Shown: piece after piece, positions 6,377-13,142 of the stretch
How positions within the stretch are numbered: position 1 is the first letter of the stretch
Layout of the letters: each line of letters begins with the position of its first letter
Source of the DNA: an uncultured Candidatus Melainabacteria bacterium
Lineage (GTDB): Bacteria > Cyanobacteriota > Vampirovibrionia > Gastranaerophilales > Gastranaerophilaceae
Reading direction: 5' to 3'
Assembly: GCA_934754735.1 (NCBI GenBank)
Contig: CAKVJE010000050.1
Span: 1-13,142 of the forward strand
Length of the DNA: 13,142 nt
The notes under the pieces: generated by a model
The model's input: the letters and a program-made list of their open reading frames with translations, nothing else
What the model was told of the DNA's origin: nothing
Database searches by the model: none
Made by a program: the position numbers and the translations under genes

Positions 6377-7339
6377 TTTAACAGCCAATATCCCATCAAG
6401 CTTTTTAAAAATTTCTTTTAAATCGTTCATCAAAACCAGTTCACCTCTCAATCTTGATGCACCTTGGAAACCGTTTACGTAATAAGGGTAAAATTTTCTG
6501 CAGAATTTTACACCAATATCTTCTCCACGAAATTCAACTTCTTTGTTTAAATGTTTCTTTAATGTTGTAATTTTTTCTTCCAAAGTTGGTGGTGCGATAT
6601 ATTCCCCACAATTAATATATTTTTCTACTCGATATAAAAGTGAAGGGTCGCCCAATGCTCCGCGTCCGATTGCAACTCCGTCCGCTTGAGATTCTTCTAA
6701 ACATTGAACGGCAGTTTCAATCGAAACAACATCACCGTTTGCAAAAACAGGAATGTCAACATTTCGCTTAAGCTCTGCAATCTTTTTCCAGTCAGCTTTT
6801 CCACCATACATTTGAGAACGAGTTCTACCATGGATTGTGATAAAATCCGCACCGGCTTCTTGCATTTTTTGACCGTATTCAACAAAATTTAATTCATCAA
6901 ACGTATAGCCTAAACGAAATTTTACGCTTAAAGGAATTGTAATGTTAGCTTTTGTAGTGCGTACTATTTCTTGCGCTAATTCTACATTTCTCATCAATGC
7001 ACAGCCGTCAGTTCCTTTAACAACCTTATTTACAGGACAGCCCATATTTATATCTATCATATCAGCATATTTTTGAAGATAATTTGCGCATTCTGCAATC
7101 ATTTTGGGCTTATGTCCGCTCAACTGATAAGATATCGGTGAATGGTCTTCGCCTCGTGCCACAATATCCGTGTCTTTAACTTGTGTCAAAGCTTCTGAAC
7201 TTATCATCTCAGTTGTTAAAAGACAGTTTTTTGAATATTCACGCACAAGAGAGCGTAAAACATAATCGGTAATTCCTGCCATTGGCGCAAGCGAAACCCT
7301 GCTTGATATTAGTGCTTGAACCTTGTTTTTAACCTGCAT
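6371..7339 (-). CDS. dus: tRNA-dihydrouridine synthase (DusB/NifR3-like)
   Basis: Flavoenzyme that reduces uridine to dihydrouridine in tRNA D loops, in the cytoplasm. The TIM barrel begins with the FMN-binding 'LAPMAGITDYVLR' (17-29). The catalytic Cys101 is in 'INMGCPVNKV' (97-106). 'KFRLGY', 'ITIHGRTRSQMY', 'VFANGDV' and 'GVAIGRGALGDP' follow in order, and a helical C-terminal domain contains 'FRKFYPYYVNGF'-like residues. At 322 aa it has normal length. The signatures match the DusB/NifR3 group; subgroup from memory. The ATG lies within the last codons of the TPR gene (11-nt overlap, 7329-7339), with AAAGG as ribosome site inside that gene, so translation is probably coupled. Its stop codon at 6371-6373 is where the convergent HigB remnant loses homology, so a deletion joined them. 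Confidence 0.93.
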   Translation of the reverse strand: MQVKNKVQALISSRVSLAPMAGITDYVLRSLVREYSKNCLLTTEMISSEALTQVKDTDIVARGEDHSPISYQLSGHKPKMIAECANYLQKYADMIDINMGCPVNKVVKGTDGCALMRNVELAQEIVRTTKANITIPLSVKFRLGYTFDELNFVEYGQKMQEAGADFITIHGRTRSQMYGGKADWKKIAELKRNVDIPVFANGDVVSIETAVQCLEESQADGVAIGRGALGDPSLLYRVEKYINCGEYIAPPTLEEKITTLKKHLNKEVEFRGEDIGVKFCRKFYPYYVNGFQGASRLRGELVLMNDLKEIFKKLDGILAVKF

Positions 7340-9449
7340 AAGCCTTTAATTCACCCATTCTTGTTTTTGCGTATTTTAAATATTCATCATCCGTTGTGTA
7401 GCTTGAAATAAACTTTTGATAATATTTATAAGCTTCTTTATAATTGTTCAAGCTGTCATAATCAACCGCAACCATGTAATTTGCAATCGGAAATTCGTTT
7501 GAATATTTAAGTACATTCAAATAATCATTAATCGCAAGTTTTGGTTGTTTTTGTTCATCATAAATCAAAGCTCTATAATAATATGCATACGCATTTTGCG
7601 CATCTTTTTTTATTACGTCGTTAAACTTTAGCATTGCAGTTTGAAAATTGTTTTTTTCAAACAAATCAATACCTTCATTTAAAATTCCAACAGAACCGTT
7701 TTGCACAACATAAGTCAACAAATCTTTTGCGTCAGAATTAGGATTAAGTCCGACAGCTTTTTTTAAATACGTTTCAGCTAATGACCAATTTTGTTGTTCG
7801 GAATACAAATACCCGATATAATACGGAATTTCTGCATTCTTAGGATTAATTTGTTCTGCTTTTTTGTAGTATTCGATAGCATTGTTATAATCGTTTAAAG
7901 CTTGATAAGATGATGCTACACCGAGCATAGAATCTTCTGTTGCAGGATTAATTGCCAAATACTGCTGAATAGCTTTTTTGTAATCCTTGTTATCAAAACT
8001 TGAAGATGCTGCTGCAAGTTTTGTTGAAACAGAGTCATTTTGAACGCTTTGCAAAGTTTTAAGTACTAAATTGTTTGTTGGGAACTTTGTTTTAGCTGCA
8101 TTTAGTGTGCTTATTGCGTTGTTGTAATCTTCTTTTGACGCATAACAAATCGCCAAATTTACATAAGCATCAACATTTGAGGCATTTTTTGAAATAACAG
8201 CCTTGTATCCGCTGATTGCATCATCAATTTTATTATCTTGGTGCAATTTGTATGCGTATTCGTAAATCTCTTCATCCGTACCGTTTTGGTTAAGGTATGC
8301 AATGTATTCTGAAGGAGAAAGCGCATCCTTCATTGCGCCTGAAATTTCAGCCTTTGCACCTGCATTATTAGGGTCGATTGCAAGAATGCGTTTATATAAA
8401 TTTAAAGCAGTTTTATTATCGCCCATTTCTTTAAACACTTGTGCTTTATACAAAAGAGCTTGAGTGTTGTTTGGATACAAAGTCAAAACAGAATCATACG
8501 ATTGAATTGCTTTTTGATATTCTTTTCTTTGCTGAAAAAGTGTTCCGACATTCAAACGAGTTGTGACGTTAGAAGGATTAATTTGTTCAGCTTTTCCGTA
8601 ATAACTTAAAGCTGTTTCGTAATCGCCCTGTGCTTGCTTAATTGCACCCAAGTTTGCGTTAAGTTCTGCGTCAGATGGAGTTACAGCAAGCTTTTTTAGA
8701 TAAATTCTTTCTAGTGCATACAAAACTTCCATGTCGCCTTTAGAATTTGCTAAAGCTTCATTATACTGAGTTACAGCCTCATCATAATTGCCTAATTTAT
8801 CGAGCGTTCTTGCGTATTTCATTCTAAGCACGCCGTTATTTGGATTTATATCAAGTGCGATTTTGTAATAATCAGCAGAACGAGATTCGTTGCCTAAAAG
8901 TTTAAGCAAATCTGCAACTTGCATGTTCGCGTCAGACGCTAATTTTTCGCCTTGTGTAGCCATTGAGAATTCATAAGCAGCAGCGGATAAATTACCCATT
9001 GCTCGCAATTCTTCTCCGCGCTTATATCTTCCGCTAGGTGTTGTGTCAGCACCAACGACTTTTAGACATTGGCTCAAATTTCCTGTCGCTGAAGAAATCA
9101 TGCCGGCTGAATTCTGAACTGTTTGTTCTTTGTTTGGATAAATTTTGAGATAAAAAAGCGCACTCCTAAAATCGTTAGCAGCTTTATCATAGTTTTTATC
9201 TTGATTTGCATAAAATGTAGCTCTTGCAAGATAAGCGTTGATAAGCCCAATTCTTGCAGAGTTATCAAGATAATTAATTCTGAGAGCTTTTCTAAATTCA
9301 ACAATTGATGATGAATATTGACTCGACATCAAATAATTCTGCCCTGCATTATAATGTTCTGTAAATGCTCCGTTTGGCGCAGCAAAAATCTGATTTTGCC
9401 CTAAAACTGCACATATAGCTAAACAACAAATTAAAAGTTTTCTTTTCAT
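7329..9449 (-). CDS. Secreted tetratricopeptide-repeat (TPR) protein
   Basis: A 706-aa exported protein made almost entirely of TPR units. The signal peptide has basic MKRK, hydrophobic LLICCLAICAVLG, and a probable cleavage after Ala23 (IFA before APNG). It has Cys residues but no lipobox. From about residue 30 to 695 I count roughly 15 TPR-like helix pairs. Typical units are 'YETALSYYGKAEQINPSN', 'YQKAIQSYDSVLTLYPNN' and 'YNNAIEYYKKAEQINPKN', with the usual Ala/Gly-Tyr-Ala-Pro spacing. No catalytic domain is visible. TPR superhelices scaffold protein complexes, so an envelope or periplasmic assembly role is plausible; the partner is unknown. The start at 9449 follows an upstream AT-rich region with a weak TATAGT but no clear Shine-Dalgarno site. 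It overlaps dus downstream by 11 nt and follows the GH13-like gene after 81 nt. Confidence 0.88.
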   Translation of the reverse strand: MKRKLLICCLAICAVLGQNQIFAAPNGAFTEHYNAGQNYLMSSQYSSSIVEFRKALRINYLDNSARIGLINAYLARATFYANQDKNYDKAANDFRSALFYLKIYPNKEQTVQNSAGMISSATGNLSQCLKVVGADTTPSGRYKRGEELRAMGNLSAAAYEFSMATQGEKLASDANMQVADLLKLLGNESRSADYYKIALDINPNNGVLRMKYARTLDKLGNYDEAVTQYNEALANSKGDMEVLYALERIYLKKLAVTPSDAELNANLGAIKQAQGDYETALSYYGKAEQINPSNVTTRLNVGTLFQQRKEYQKAIQSYDSVLTLYPNNTQALLYKAQVFKEMGDNKTALNLYKRILAIDPNNAGAKAEISGAMKDALSPSEYIAYLNQNGTDEEIYEYAYKLHQDNKIDDAISGYKAVISKNASNVDAYVNLAICYASKEDYNNAISTLNAAKTKFPTNNLVLKTLQSVQNDSVSTKLAAASSSFDNKDYKKAIQQYLAINPATEDSMLGVASSYQALNDYNNAIEYYKKAEQINPKNAEIPYYIGYLYSEQQNWSLAETYLKKAVGLNPNSDAKDLLTYVVQNGSVGILNEGIDLFEKNNFQTAMLKFNDVIKKDAQNAYAYYYRALIYDEQKQPKLAINDYLNVLKYSNEFPIANYMVAVDYDSLNNYKEAYKYYQKFISSYTTDDEYLKYAKTRMGELKAYAG

Positions 9450-9503
9450 ATCAATATATTACTATAAGTCATGTTGAAAGTGAATAAGAAAACAGGATAA
9501 GTT

Positions 9504-9525
9504 AATTTTTGTTCAAACAAAAATT
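9504..9525 (-). terminator. Weak AT-only hairpin after the GH13-like gene
   Basis: AATTTTTGT (9504-9512) and ACAAAAATT (9517-9525) form a 9-bp stem with a 4-nt loop, just past the stop codon of the GH13-like gene (9531). It has no GC core and no long T run, so termination would be weak. Confidence 0.3.
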
Positions 9526-9530
9526 ACAAT

Positions 9531-10841
9531 TTATAAATTCAACGCATATCTAAAAAGCGACGCAACTTTTGAGTTGTAAACCCTTCCATCATCCTTGGTA
9601 AACAAATTTTCCCAATGACTTTCGGGCGTTCCGTCTAACGAAAACGACGGATTTGTCATCATAAGATTGTGCGTACTTGTATCATATCTGAACGGAAATA
9701 AATCTTCCATTTGCATAAAACTCGGCAGCTTATCGCTCGGATATTCGTAAGCAAAAAGTATCGAATTTATACGTCTTAAGCGATCTTCATAGCTTCTTCC
9801 GCCCATATCATTATCATTTGAGACTTCTACCCCTGGAGCATAATCCTTGCTATACTTGAATTTTGTTGACCAGCATTTAACTTTGTCATAATTATCAGGA
9901 GAAACAAACGCTGTTCCTGCAGTTAAACCTAAGTTCTGATAGCGCGCAAAATCACCGGTGCTTTTTTCTCCAACAAAACTAAGCGTTTCAGAACCGCTAC
10001 GTTTTCGGATTTCATGCAGAATATATTGCATTTGATTATATTCAGGAAGCGCACCAACTCCGGCATAATTGCCCATATCGTATCCGCCGATATGCTTTGC
10101 CGAATCAATAAAAACAGCTTCAAAGCCGAGTTTAATAAGTTTCACATGCTCATTGATAAATAGCTCTTGATGTTCAGGATTTTTCCAATCCAAAGTAACG
10201 TCATCTTTGTATGGCGTTGCAACTTTAATTTGATCAGCTGAAATTACCGTTCTAAAACCTGTTTTTAACCCATGAATATGTGCCAAATCATTGAACGCCA
10301 CAAATTGTTCTTCCGGTGAAATCGAAATATCAAAATCAATTATATTTGCGCTATATCCTGCATTCAGACGAATTCCATAAATTGAATTTTCTTCTCCGAC
10401 ACCTTTATTATACCCGTCACCATAAATATTTGGAAAAATTTGCGATAAAATAACGCAATTTGCCCAACTTTTTGCAGACGGTGGAATTGCAGGCAAAAGC
10501 TTAATAGAGCTAAGAATTCCGTTTTTTGTTCTATTTTTATGCATTTCAGCAATTGCGCGATTATTAATTTCTATATAATTTGCAATTCGCCCCCACTTAT
10601 GCCCATAATTTGGCGTGTGAACTTCTTTTGGGAATTCTTCATAAAACTCGTTAGCTTCATTAATCGTCACTAGAGCTTCTACGGCTTTTTTTACACTTCT
10701 TTTTAAAAGCTCAACAGGTACAATATTTGAAATCCATTTTTTATTCTCAGCCTGACAAATATGTTTTAAACTCCACTCATCAGGAGTTAAAACAATATTT
10801 TCACCAAGTGCAACTAAAAGCTTATTTACTGCATTTGTCAT
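9531..10841 (-). CDS. GH13-like (alpha-amylase superfamily) TIM-barrel protein
   Basis: A 436-aa protein with no signal peptide, probably cytoplasmic. Barrel motifs in order: 'IDFDISISPEEQFVAFNDLA' (168-187), then 'HIHGLKTGF' (188-196), resembling the strand before GH13 region I; 'GFEAVFIDSAKHIGGYD' (239-255), matching region II with Asp246 in the nucleophile position and Lys249-His250 after it; 'LSFVGEKSTGD' (287-297), matching region III with Glu292 as acid/base; and 'AFVSPDNYD' (311-319), near region IV. The Asn-His of region I is not evident, and region IV lacks the usual His-Asp. Activity on an alpha-glucan or related sugar is plausible but unproven, and a different TIM-barrel hydrolase clan is possible. 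ATG 10841 has no Shine-Dalgarno site; an in-frame TAA lies four codons upstream and the next in-frame Met is residue 100. Confidence 0.6.
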   Translation of the reverse strand: MTNAVNKLLVALGENIVLTPDEWSLKHICQAENKKWISNIVPVELLKRSVKKAVEALVTINEANEFYEEFPKEVHTPNYGHKWGRIANYIEINNRAIAEMHKNRTKNGILSSIKLLPAIPPSAKSWANCVILSQIFPNIYGDGYNKGVGEENSIYGIRLNAGYSANIIDFDISISPEEQFVAFNDLAHIHGLKTGFRTVISADQIKVATPYKDDVTLDWKNPEHQELFINEHVKLIKLGFEAVFIDSAKHIGGYDMGNYAGVGALPEYNQMQYILHEIRKRSGSETLSFVGEKSTGDFARYQNLGLTAGTAFVSPDNYDKVKCWSTKFKYSKDYAPGVEVSNDNDMGGRSYEDRLRRINSILFAYEYPSDKLPSFMQMEDLFPFRYDTSTHNLMMTNPSFSLDGTPESHWENLFTKDDGRVYNSKVASLFRYALNL

Positions 10842-10918
10842 AACTATATTTTAAAACTTTATAAATATAAAAAATTCGACAAATGGAGTAGGAACCTTTA
10901 TAAAAGATTCCGCCTATT

Positions 10919-11080
10919 AATACCCACTCTTTATTGTGAATGAACGACCTTCGCACCGCGAACGTGCAGCGATTAGCTGCGATAGTGAGCGTCAGAGTGC
11001 AAGCTCTGCTTGCAACATCCATTCAGATCACAACCGTTAGGTTGTAGAAAACGGCGCGTAATTTCTTCTTTTTGTTTACT
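10919..11080 (+). repeat. Structured repeat, left copy
   Basis: It matches the reverse complement of 11252-11402. Both begin AATACC, and the first 46 positions agree at 36. Both share CTCTTTATT- and GAATGAA-like blocks, TGCAACATCCATT, and GCGTAATTTCT near the end. Internal hairpins: TTCGC/GCGAA (10950-10962), GCAGC/GCTGC (10966-10980, this copy only), TGCAAGC/GCTTGCA (10998-11014), ACAACC/GGTTGT (11030-11045). Possibly a mobile or extragenic palindromic element, or a structured RNA. Confidence 0.8.
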
Positions 11081-11114
11081 TTTTCTTCTTTTATCGCAAT
11101 AAAGAAGAAAAAGT
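11078..11114. repeat. 14-bp perfect purine/pyrimidine hairpin
   Basis: ACTTTTTCTTCTTT (11078-11091) pairs fully with AAAGAAGAAAAAGT (11101-11114) around loop TATCGCAAT. The right copy keeps the same loop core on the other strand (TTATTGCGATAA at 11172-11183) within a CTTTCTC / GATAAAAAG context, so this hairpin belongs to the repeat family. All pyrimidines lie on one arm and all purines on the other. Confidence 0.7.
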
Positions 11115-11251
11115 AAGAAGTATGTTTAAATAAAAAATAAAAAAATTCTTATATGTACTTTTCTTTCTCTTTTATTGCGATAAAAAGATTTTTCACTTCA
11201 CTTCCAAGCCAGTAAGTATATCTACAAGCCAAAAGCATTTACCCTAGAAAA

Positions 11252-11402
11252 GGACCAAAAGAAAGAGAAATTACGCCATAGTTTCCTACGCTCTTACGAG
11301 CGTTTGATAAAATGGATGTTGCAGGCAGAGCCTGCACTTTCACGCTCGCTAAAAAACGCTCGCGGCGCGAGTGACATTCATTCTTAATAAAGAATAGGTA
11401 TT
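11252..11402 (-). repeat. Structured repeat, right copy
   Basis: Inverted, diverged copy of 10919-11080. Internal hairpins sit at equivalent places with different bases: ACGCTC/GAGCGT (11288-11303), TGCAGGC/GCCTGCA (11320-11336), CTCGC/GCGAG (11359-11371). Relative to the left copy, both sides of these stems have changed together. It lacks about 13 nt that hold the GCAGC/GCTGC hairpin of the left copy. In this copy about 65 nt (11187-11251) separate the repeat from its TTATTGCGATAA loop. Confidence 0.8.
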
Positions 11403-11508
11403 GTAAAACAAAAAATCCAGCTTTTTAATAACTATTTTCTTTTTATCAAAATTATCATGAACAACAGTAGAATGCGATTAGCCCATCGCAAGCCAGCAAG
11501 TTTTATTT

Positions 11509-11553
11509 AAAAACAAGGCGATTGCATTTCAAAATGCAATCGCTCAGTTTTTT
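11509..11553. terminator. Bidirectional rho-independent terminator
   Basis: GCGATTGCATT (11518-11528) and AATGCAATCGC (11533-11543) form a perfect 11-bp stem with a 4-nt loop. Six T follow on the + strand (11548-11553), and five A precede on the + strand (11509-11513), giving a T run for - strand transcripts. It lies 15 nt past the lipoprotein stop codon and should end that gene. Confidence 0.85.
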
Positions 11554-11568
11554 AAGTAATATTACAAC

Positions 11569-12855
11569 TTAGTTTCCTTGTACAGAAACTGCACCAGTTT
11601 TCTTATCAACAGAAACAATCTTAATCGTTTTCAAATCTGAATTCAAATTTGTTACCAACTCATCAATTTCATTAACAGCTTCTGAAGATATATTTCCACT
11701 ATAGAATTTTTTATCAGTAAAGCTGAATAAATTTCTAAGCCAAGGTGTTCTAACTTCTCCATTCAAATTATACGAATTTCTGGTTTTATTACCACCTGTT
11801 TTTCTTGTCTCAGTTAAATTTTTATTTTTTACCGGTGCATCATCAGATAAACCGTCTTGTACAACTCTAATTTTTGATAAAATCAATTTATCTGTTTTAT
11901 TAGAAGAAAACATCTCACCTTTTATTAGATAAATTTCGCTTTCACCATTACTTGTAACTTTATTAGCAATACCTATCATTGTGTCATTATCGCCATCTAC
12001 CTTTCTTACATTCAATCTGTAAGAATAGTCAGACCCATTAAAGAATAGAACATTTTGATTGTTAGATTTACCAGAATATTCTACGCTACTAAAACCAAGA
12101 GCCTGAACCATTTTTGATATCGCATCTTTATTATTGCCATTAAAGAAACTTATACCATTTACATCAGATTTTATATTGGTTAAACTTTGATTTGCAGTTT
12201 GTTCAATTTCTGCTACACTATTTTCGGATTCATCAGGCATATAATCTTCTTCTTTTAGCTTGCCGTCTTTATTAAAATTACAAACTGTAGTTTTTGTACC
12301 TTCTTTTGTAATTACACTAAAATCACCATTATCTTCATGCACAACTTTTACTTCAAAACGATCATCACCTAATCCTAAGTTTAAAGAGAATCTAAAAGAT
12401 TTTTTCGAATCCATCCATTGCATGGATTCATCATCACGTTTATTTCCGTTAGTAAATCGTATATAAAACTCATCTGGGAATATTGCGATTTTATCATATT
12501 CTGTTCCACTATAATAATACTTTCCATACTCATCTTGAAGACGTTTGTTTAACCATTCTTGACCAATTTTTACAACGGTTTCAAATTCTTTTTCGTTAAG
12601 TCCTGTATATTTTCTTATTTCTCTTGGGTCTCTATTTCTTACCAATCCTTCTGTCATTTCAACATCTTCTAAGTTGTCATTGTCGGCTTCGATACTGTCT
12701 TGACGACTGATTTCTACAGAATCTTGTTGACATCCTTGACAGCGGTGATGAGGTCTTGGAGCATCACATGCAGTTAACATTGCAGCCGCTGCTATTGTCG
12801 GTAACATCATTTTTCCTACTTTTTTGATAGGTTGTGATATTGGTAAAATCTTCAT
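11569..12855 (-). CDS. Hypothetical lipoprotein, 428 aa
   Basis: No enzyme family recognised. The N-terminus is a lipoprotein signal peptide: basic region with Lys11, Lys12, Lys15, hydrophobic 'MMLPTIAAAAM', and lipobox LTAC with Cys30 as lipidated residue. Asp31 follows; in enterobacteria Asp at +2 keeps lipoproteins in the inner membrane, but that rule may not apply here. The mature start carries a His-His-x-Cys-x-x-Cys cluster (36-42, in 'PHHRCQGCQ'), then an acidic linker (about 44-70). The rest is a soluble, beta-rich-looking, Asn/Ser/Lys-rich domain with 'EIRKYTGLNEKEFETVVKIG' (79-98) as its most helix-like part. The start has AAAGGA 7-8 nt upstream. The 19-bp motif at 12898-12916 lies 42 nt upstream, and a strong terminator follows. 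Single-gene unit. Confidence 0.8.
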   Translation of the reverse strand: MKILPISQPIKKVGKMMLPTIAAAAMLTACDAPRPHHRCQGCQQDSVEISRQDSIEADNDNLEDVEMTEGLVRNRDPREIRKYTGLNEKEFETVVKIGQEWLNKRLQDEYGKYYYSGTEYDKIAIFPDEFYIRFTNGNKRDDESMQWMDSKKSFRFSLNLGLGDDRFEVKVVHEDNGDFSVITKEGTKTTVCNFNKDGKLKEEDYMPDESENSVAEIEQTANQSLTNIKSDVNGISFFNGNNKDAISKMVQALGFSSVEYSGKSNNQNVLFFNGSDYSYRLNVRKVDGDNDTMIGIANKVTSNGESEIYLIKGEMFSSNKTDKLILSKIRVVQDGLSDDAPVKNKNLTETRKTGGNKTRNSYNLNGEVRTPWLRNLFSFTDKKFYSGNISSEAVNEIDELVTNLNSDLKTIKIVSVDKKTGAVSVQGN

Positions 12856-12897
12856 TATTACATCCTTTCTTCGTTTTTATATTAAGCATAAAACACG

Positions 12898-12916
12898 TAA
12901 AAATATTTTTTGCTAG
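12898..12916 (-). promoter_or_regulatory. 19-bp motif upstream of the lipoprotein gene
   Basis: On the - strand this reads CTAGCAAAAAATATTTTTA, identical to 1403-1421 and at a matching distance from the start codon. Here it is preceded by G, giving GCTAGC, a further small palindrome. TTTATGCTTAATAT downstream could supply a -10 box (TATGCT or TAATAT). Confidence 0.5.
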
Positions 12917-12926
12917 CCTTGTAAAA

Positions 12927-13120
12927 AATTAATAACACCCTCTCCCTTTACACCACATTACCCAATTTGTAAGTTTAACTACTAGCTTGGAAGTGGGGCA
13001 GAAAACTCCCCCGAGGGAGGGGATGCGCTTATGACATCCAAGCAACCGAGTCTTGCTCCCCTCTCCTTTTTCAATTTAACATGGAGAGGGTGCCGAAGGC
13101 GGGAGAGGGTGTTATTAATT
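12927..13120. mobile_element. 194-bp MITE-like element with 20-bp perfect terminal inverted repeats
   Basis: AATTAATAACACCCTCTCCC (12927-12946) is exactly repeated in reverse complement at 13101-13120. The inside has no ORF but several short hairpins: CTCCC with GGGAG near 13006-13019, CTCTCC with GGAGAG near 13061-13088, GCCTTCGGC read on the - strand. Part of it (13021-13113) recurs as a decayed copy at 5777-5869, so it is dispersed in the genome. No target duplication is certain because the flanks are AT-rich and partly palindromic. It sits upstream of the lipoprotein gene, 10 nt beyond its 19-bp motif. Non-autonomous; no transposase is in the window. Confidence 0.7.
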
Positions 13121-13142
13121 ATTAACTTTCAACTTTCCATTT

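Larger units (their letters stand above)
10842..11568. other. 727-bp non-coding region of structured repeats
   Basis: This holds an imperfect hairpin (GGAACCTTT and AAAGATTCC near 10891-10909), two inverted copies of a structured repeat (10919-11080 and 11252-11402), an AT-rich centre with purine/pyrimidine hairpins, an unremarkable AT-rich stretch (11403-11505), and a terminator. The only ORF of note (- strand, 10822-11022) is low-complexity translation of the repeat, and I do not call it a gene. Confidence 0.75.

Noticed and set aside
10822..11022. - strand 66-codon ORF over the left repeat copy
   Set aside because: It lies inside a hairpin-rich repeat, overlaps the start of the GH13-like gene, and its product is low-complexity with no family resemblance; the right copy does not keep the frame.
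10842..11568. CRISPR array
   Set aside because: There are only two copies, long, inverted and diverged, with no regular direct repeats or spacers.
12260..12466. + strand 68-codon ORF opposite the lipoprotein gene
   Set aside because: No ribosome site, Ser/Leu/Pro-rich antisense product, wholly inside a well-supported gene.

Overview
This is a 13.1 kb AT-rich bacterial window. Several traits suggest an uncultured, host-associated bacterium of the Gastranaerophilales (Melainabacteria/Vampirovibrionia) type: strong A/T bias in codons, long structured intergenic regions, a tRNA-Gly(GCC) with encoded CCA, and two lineage-style hypothetical proteins (the 208-aa 'NFKATYPVVHWVAE' protein and the 'MKILPISQP' lipoprotein). 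This placement rests on remembered sequence style, not on a search.

Layout. Positions 1-1401 hold the 3' part of a NuoN-like complex I membrane subunit, open at the window edge. Next come a possible 31-codon ORF, a 208-aa cytoplasmic protein of unknown function, and tRNA-Gly with its own promoter and terminator. A tight + strand operon (2394-5586) encodes a hotdog dehydratase, an SDR ketoreductase and a ketosynthase, overlapping by 8 and 4 nt. Their order and sequence resemble the ApeP-ApeQ-ApeR block of aryl polyene clusters. proC follows 13 nt later, and the operon ends in a 17-bp terminator. Positions 5640-6376 are a graveyard: a repeat copy, a frameshifted TIGR04076-family gene, a palindrome, and the 5' part of a HigB-type toxin gene cut off at the dus stop codon.

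The second half is on the - strand. A GH13-like TIM-barrel protein is followed by a secreted 706-residue TPR protein, whose 3' end overlaps dus (tRNA-dihydrouridine synthase) by 11 nt. A 727-bp non-coding stretch (10842-11568) carries two diverged copies of one structured repeat in opposite orientation. Then come a bidirectional terminator, a lipoprotein gene (11569-12855), and a complete 194-bp MITE-like element with 20-bp perfect terminal inverted repeats. A decayed partial copy of that element lies near 5777-5869.

The points most worth following up are these: (1) a 19-bp motif identical upstream of two genes 11.5 kb apart, in the same orientation and about 40 nt before the start codon; (2) the structured repeat pair, whose hairpins show compensatory changes; (3) the small Ape-like PQR operon lacking the rest of an aryl polyene cluster; (4) the two gene remnants meeting at a palindrome. 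I see no CRISPR array, no intact transposase and no phage genes.
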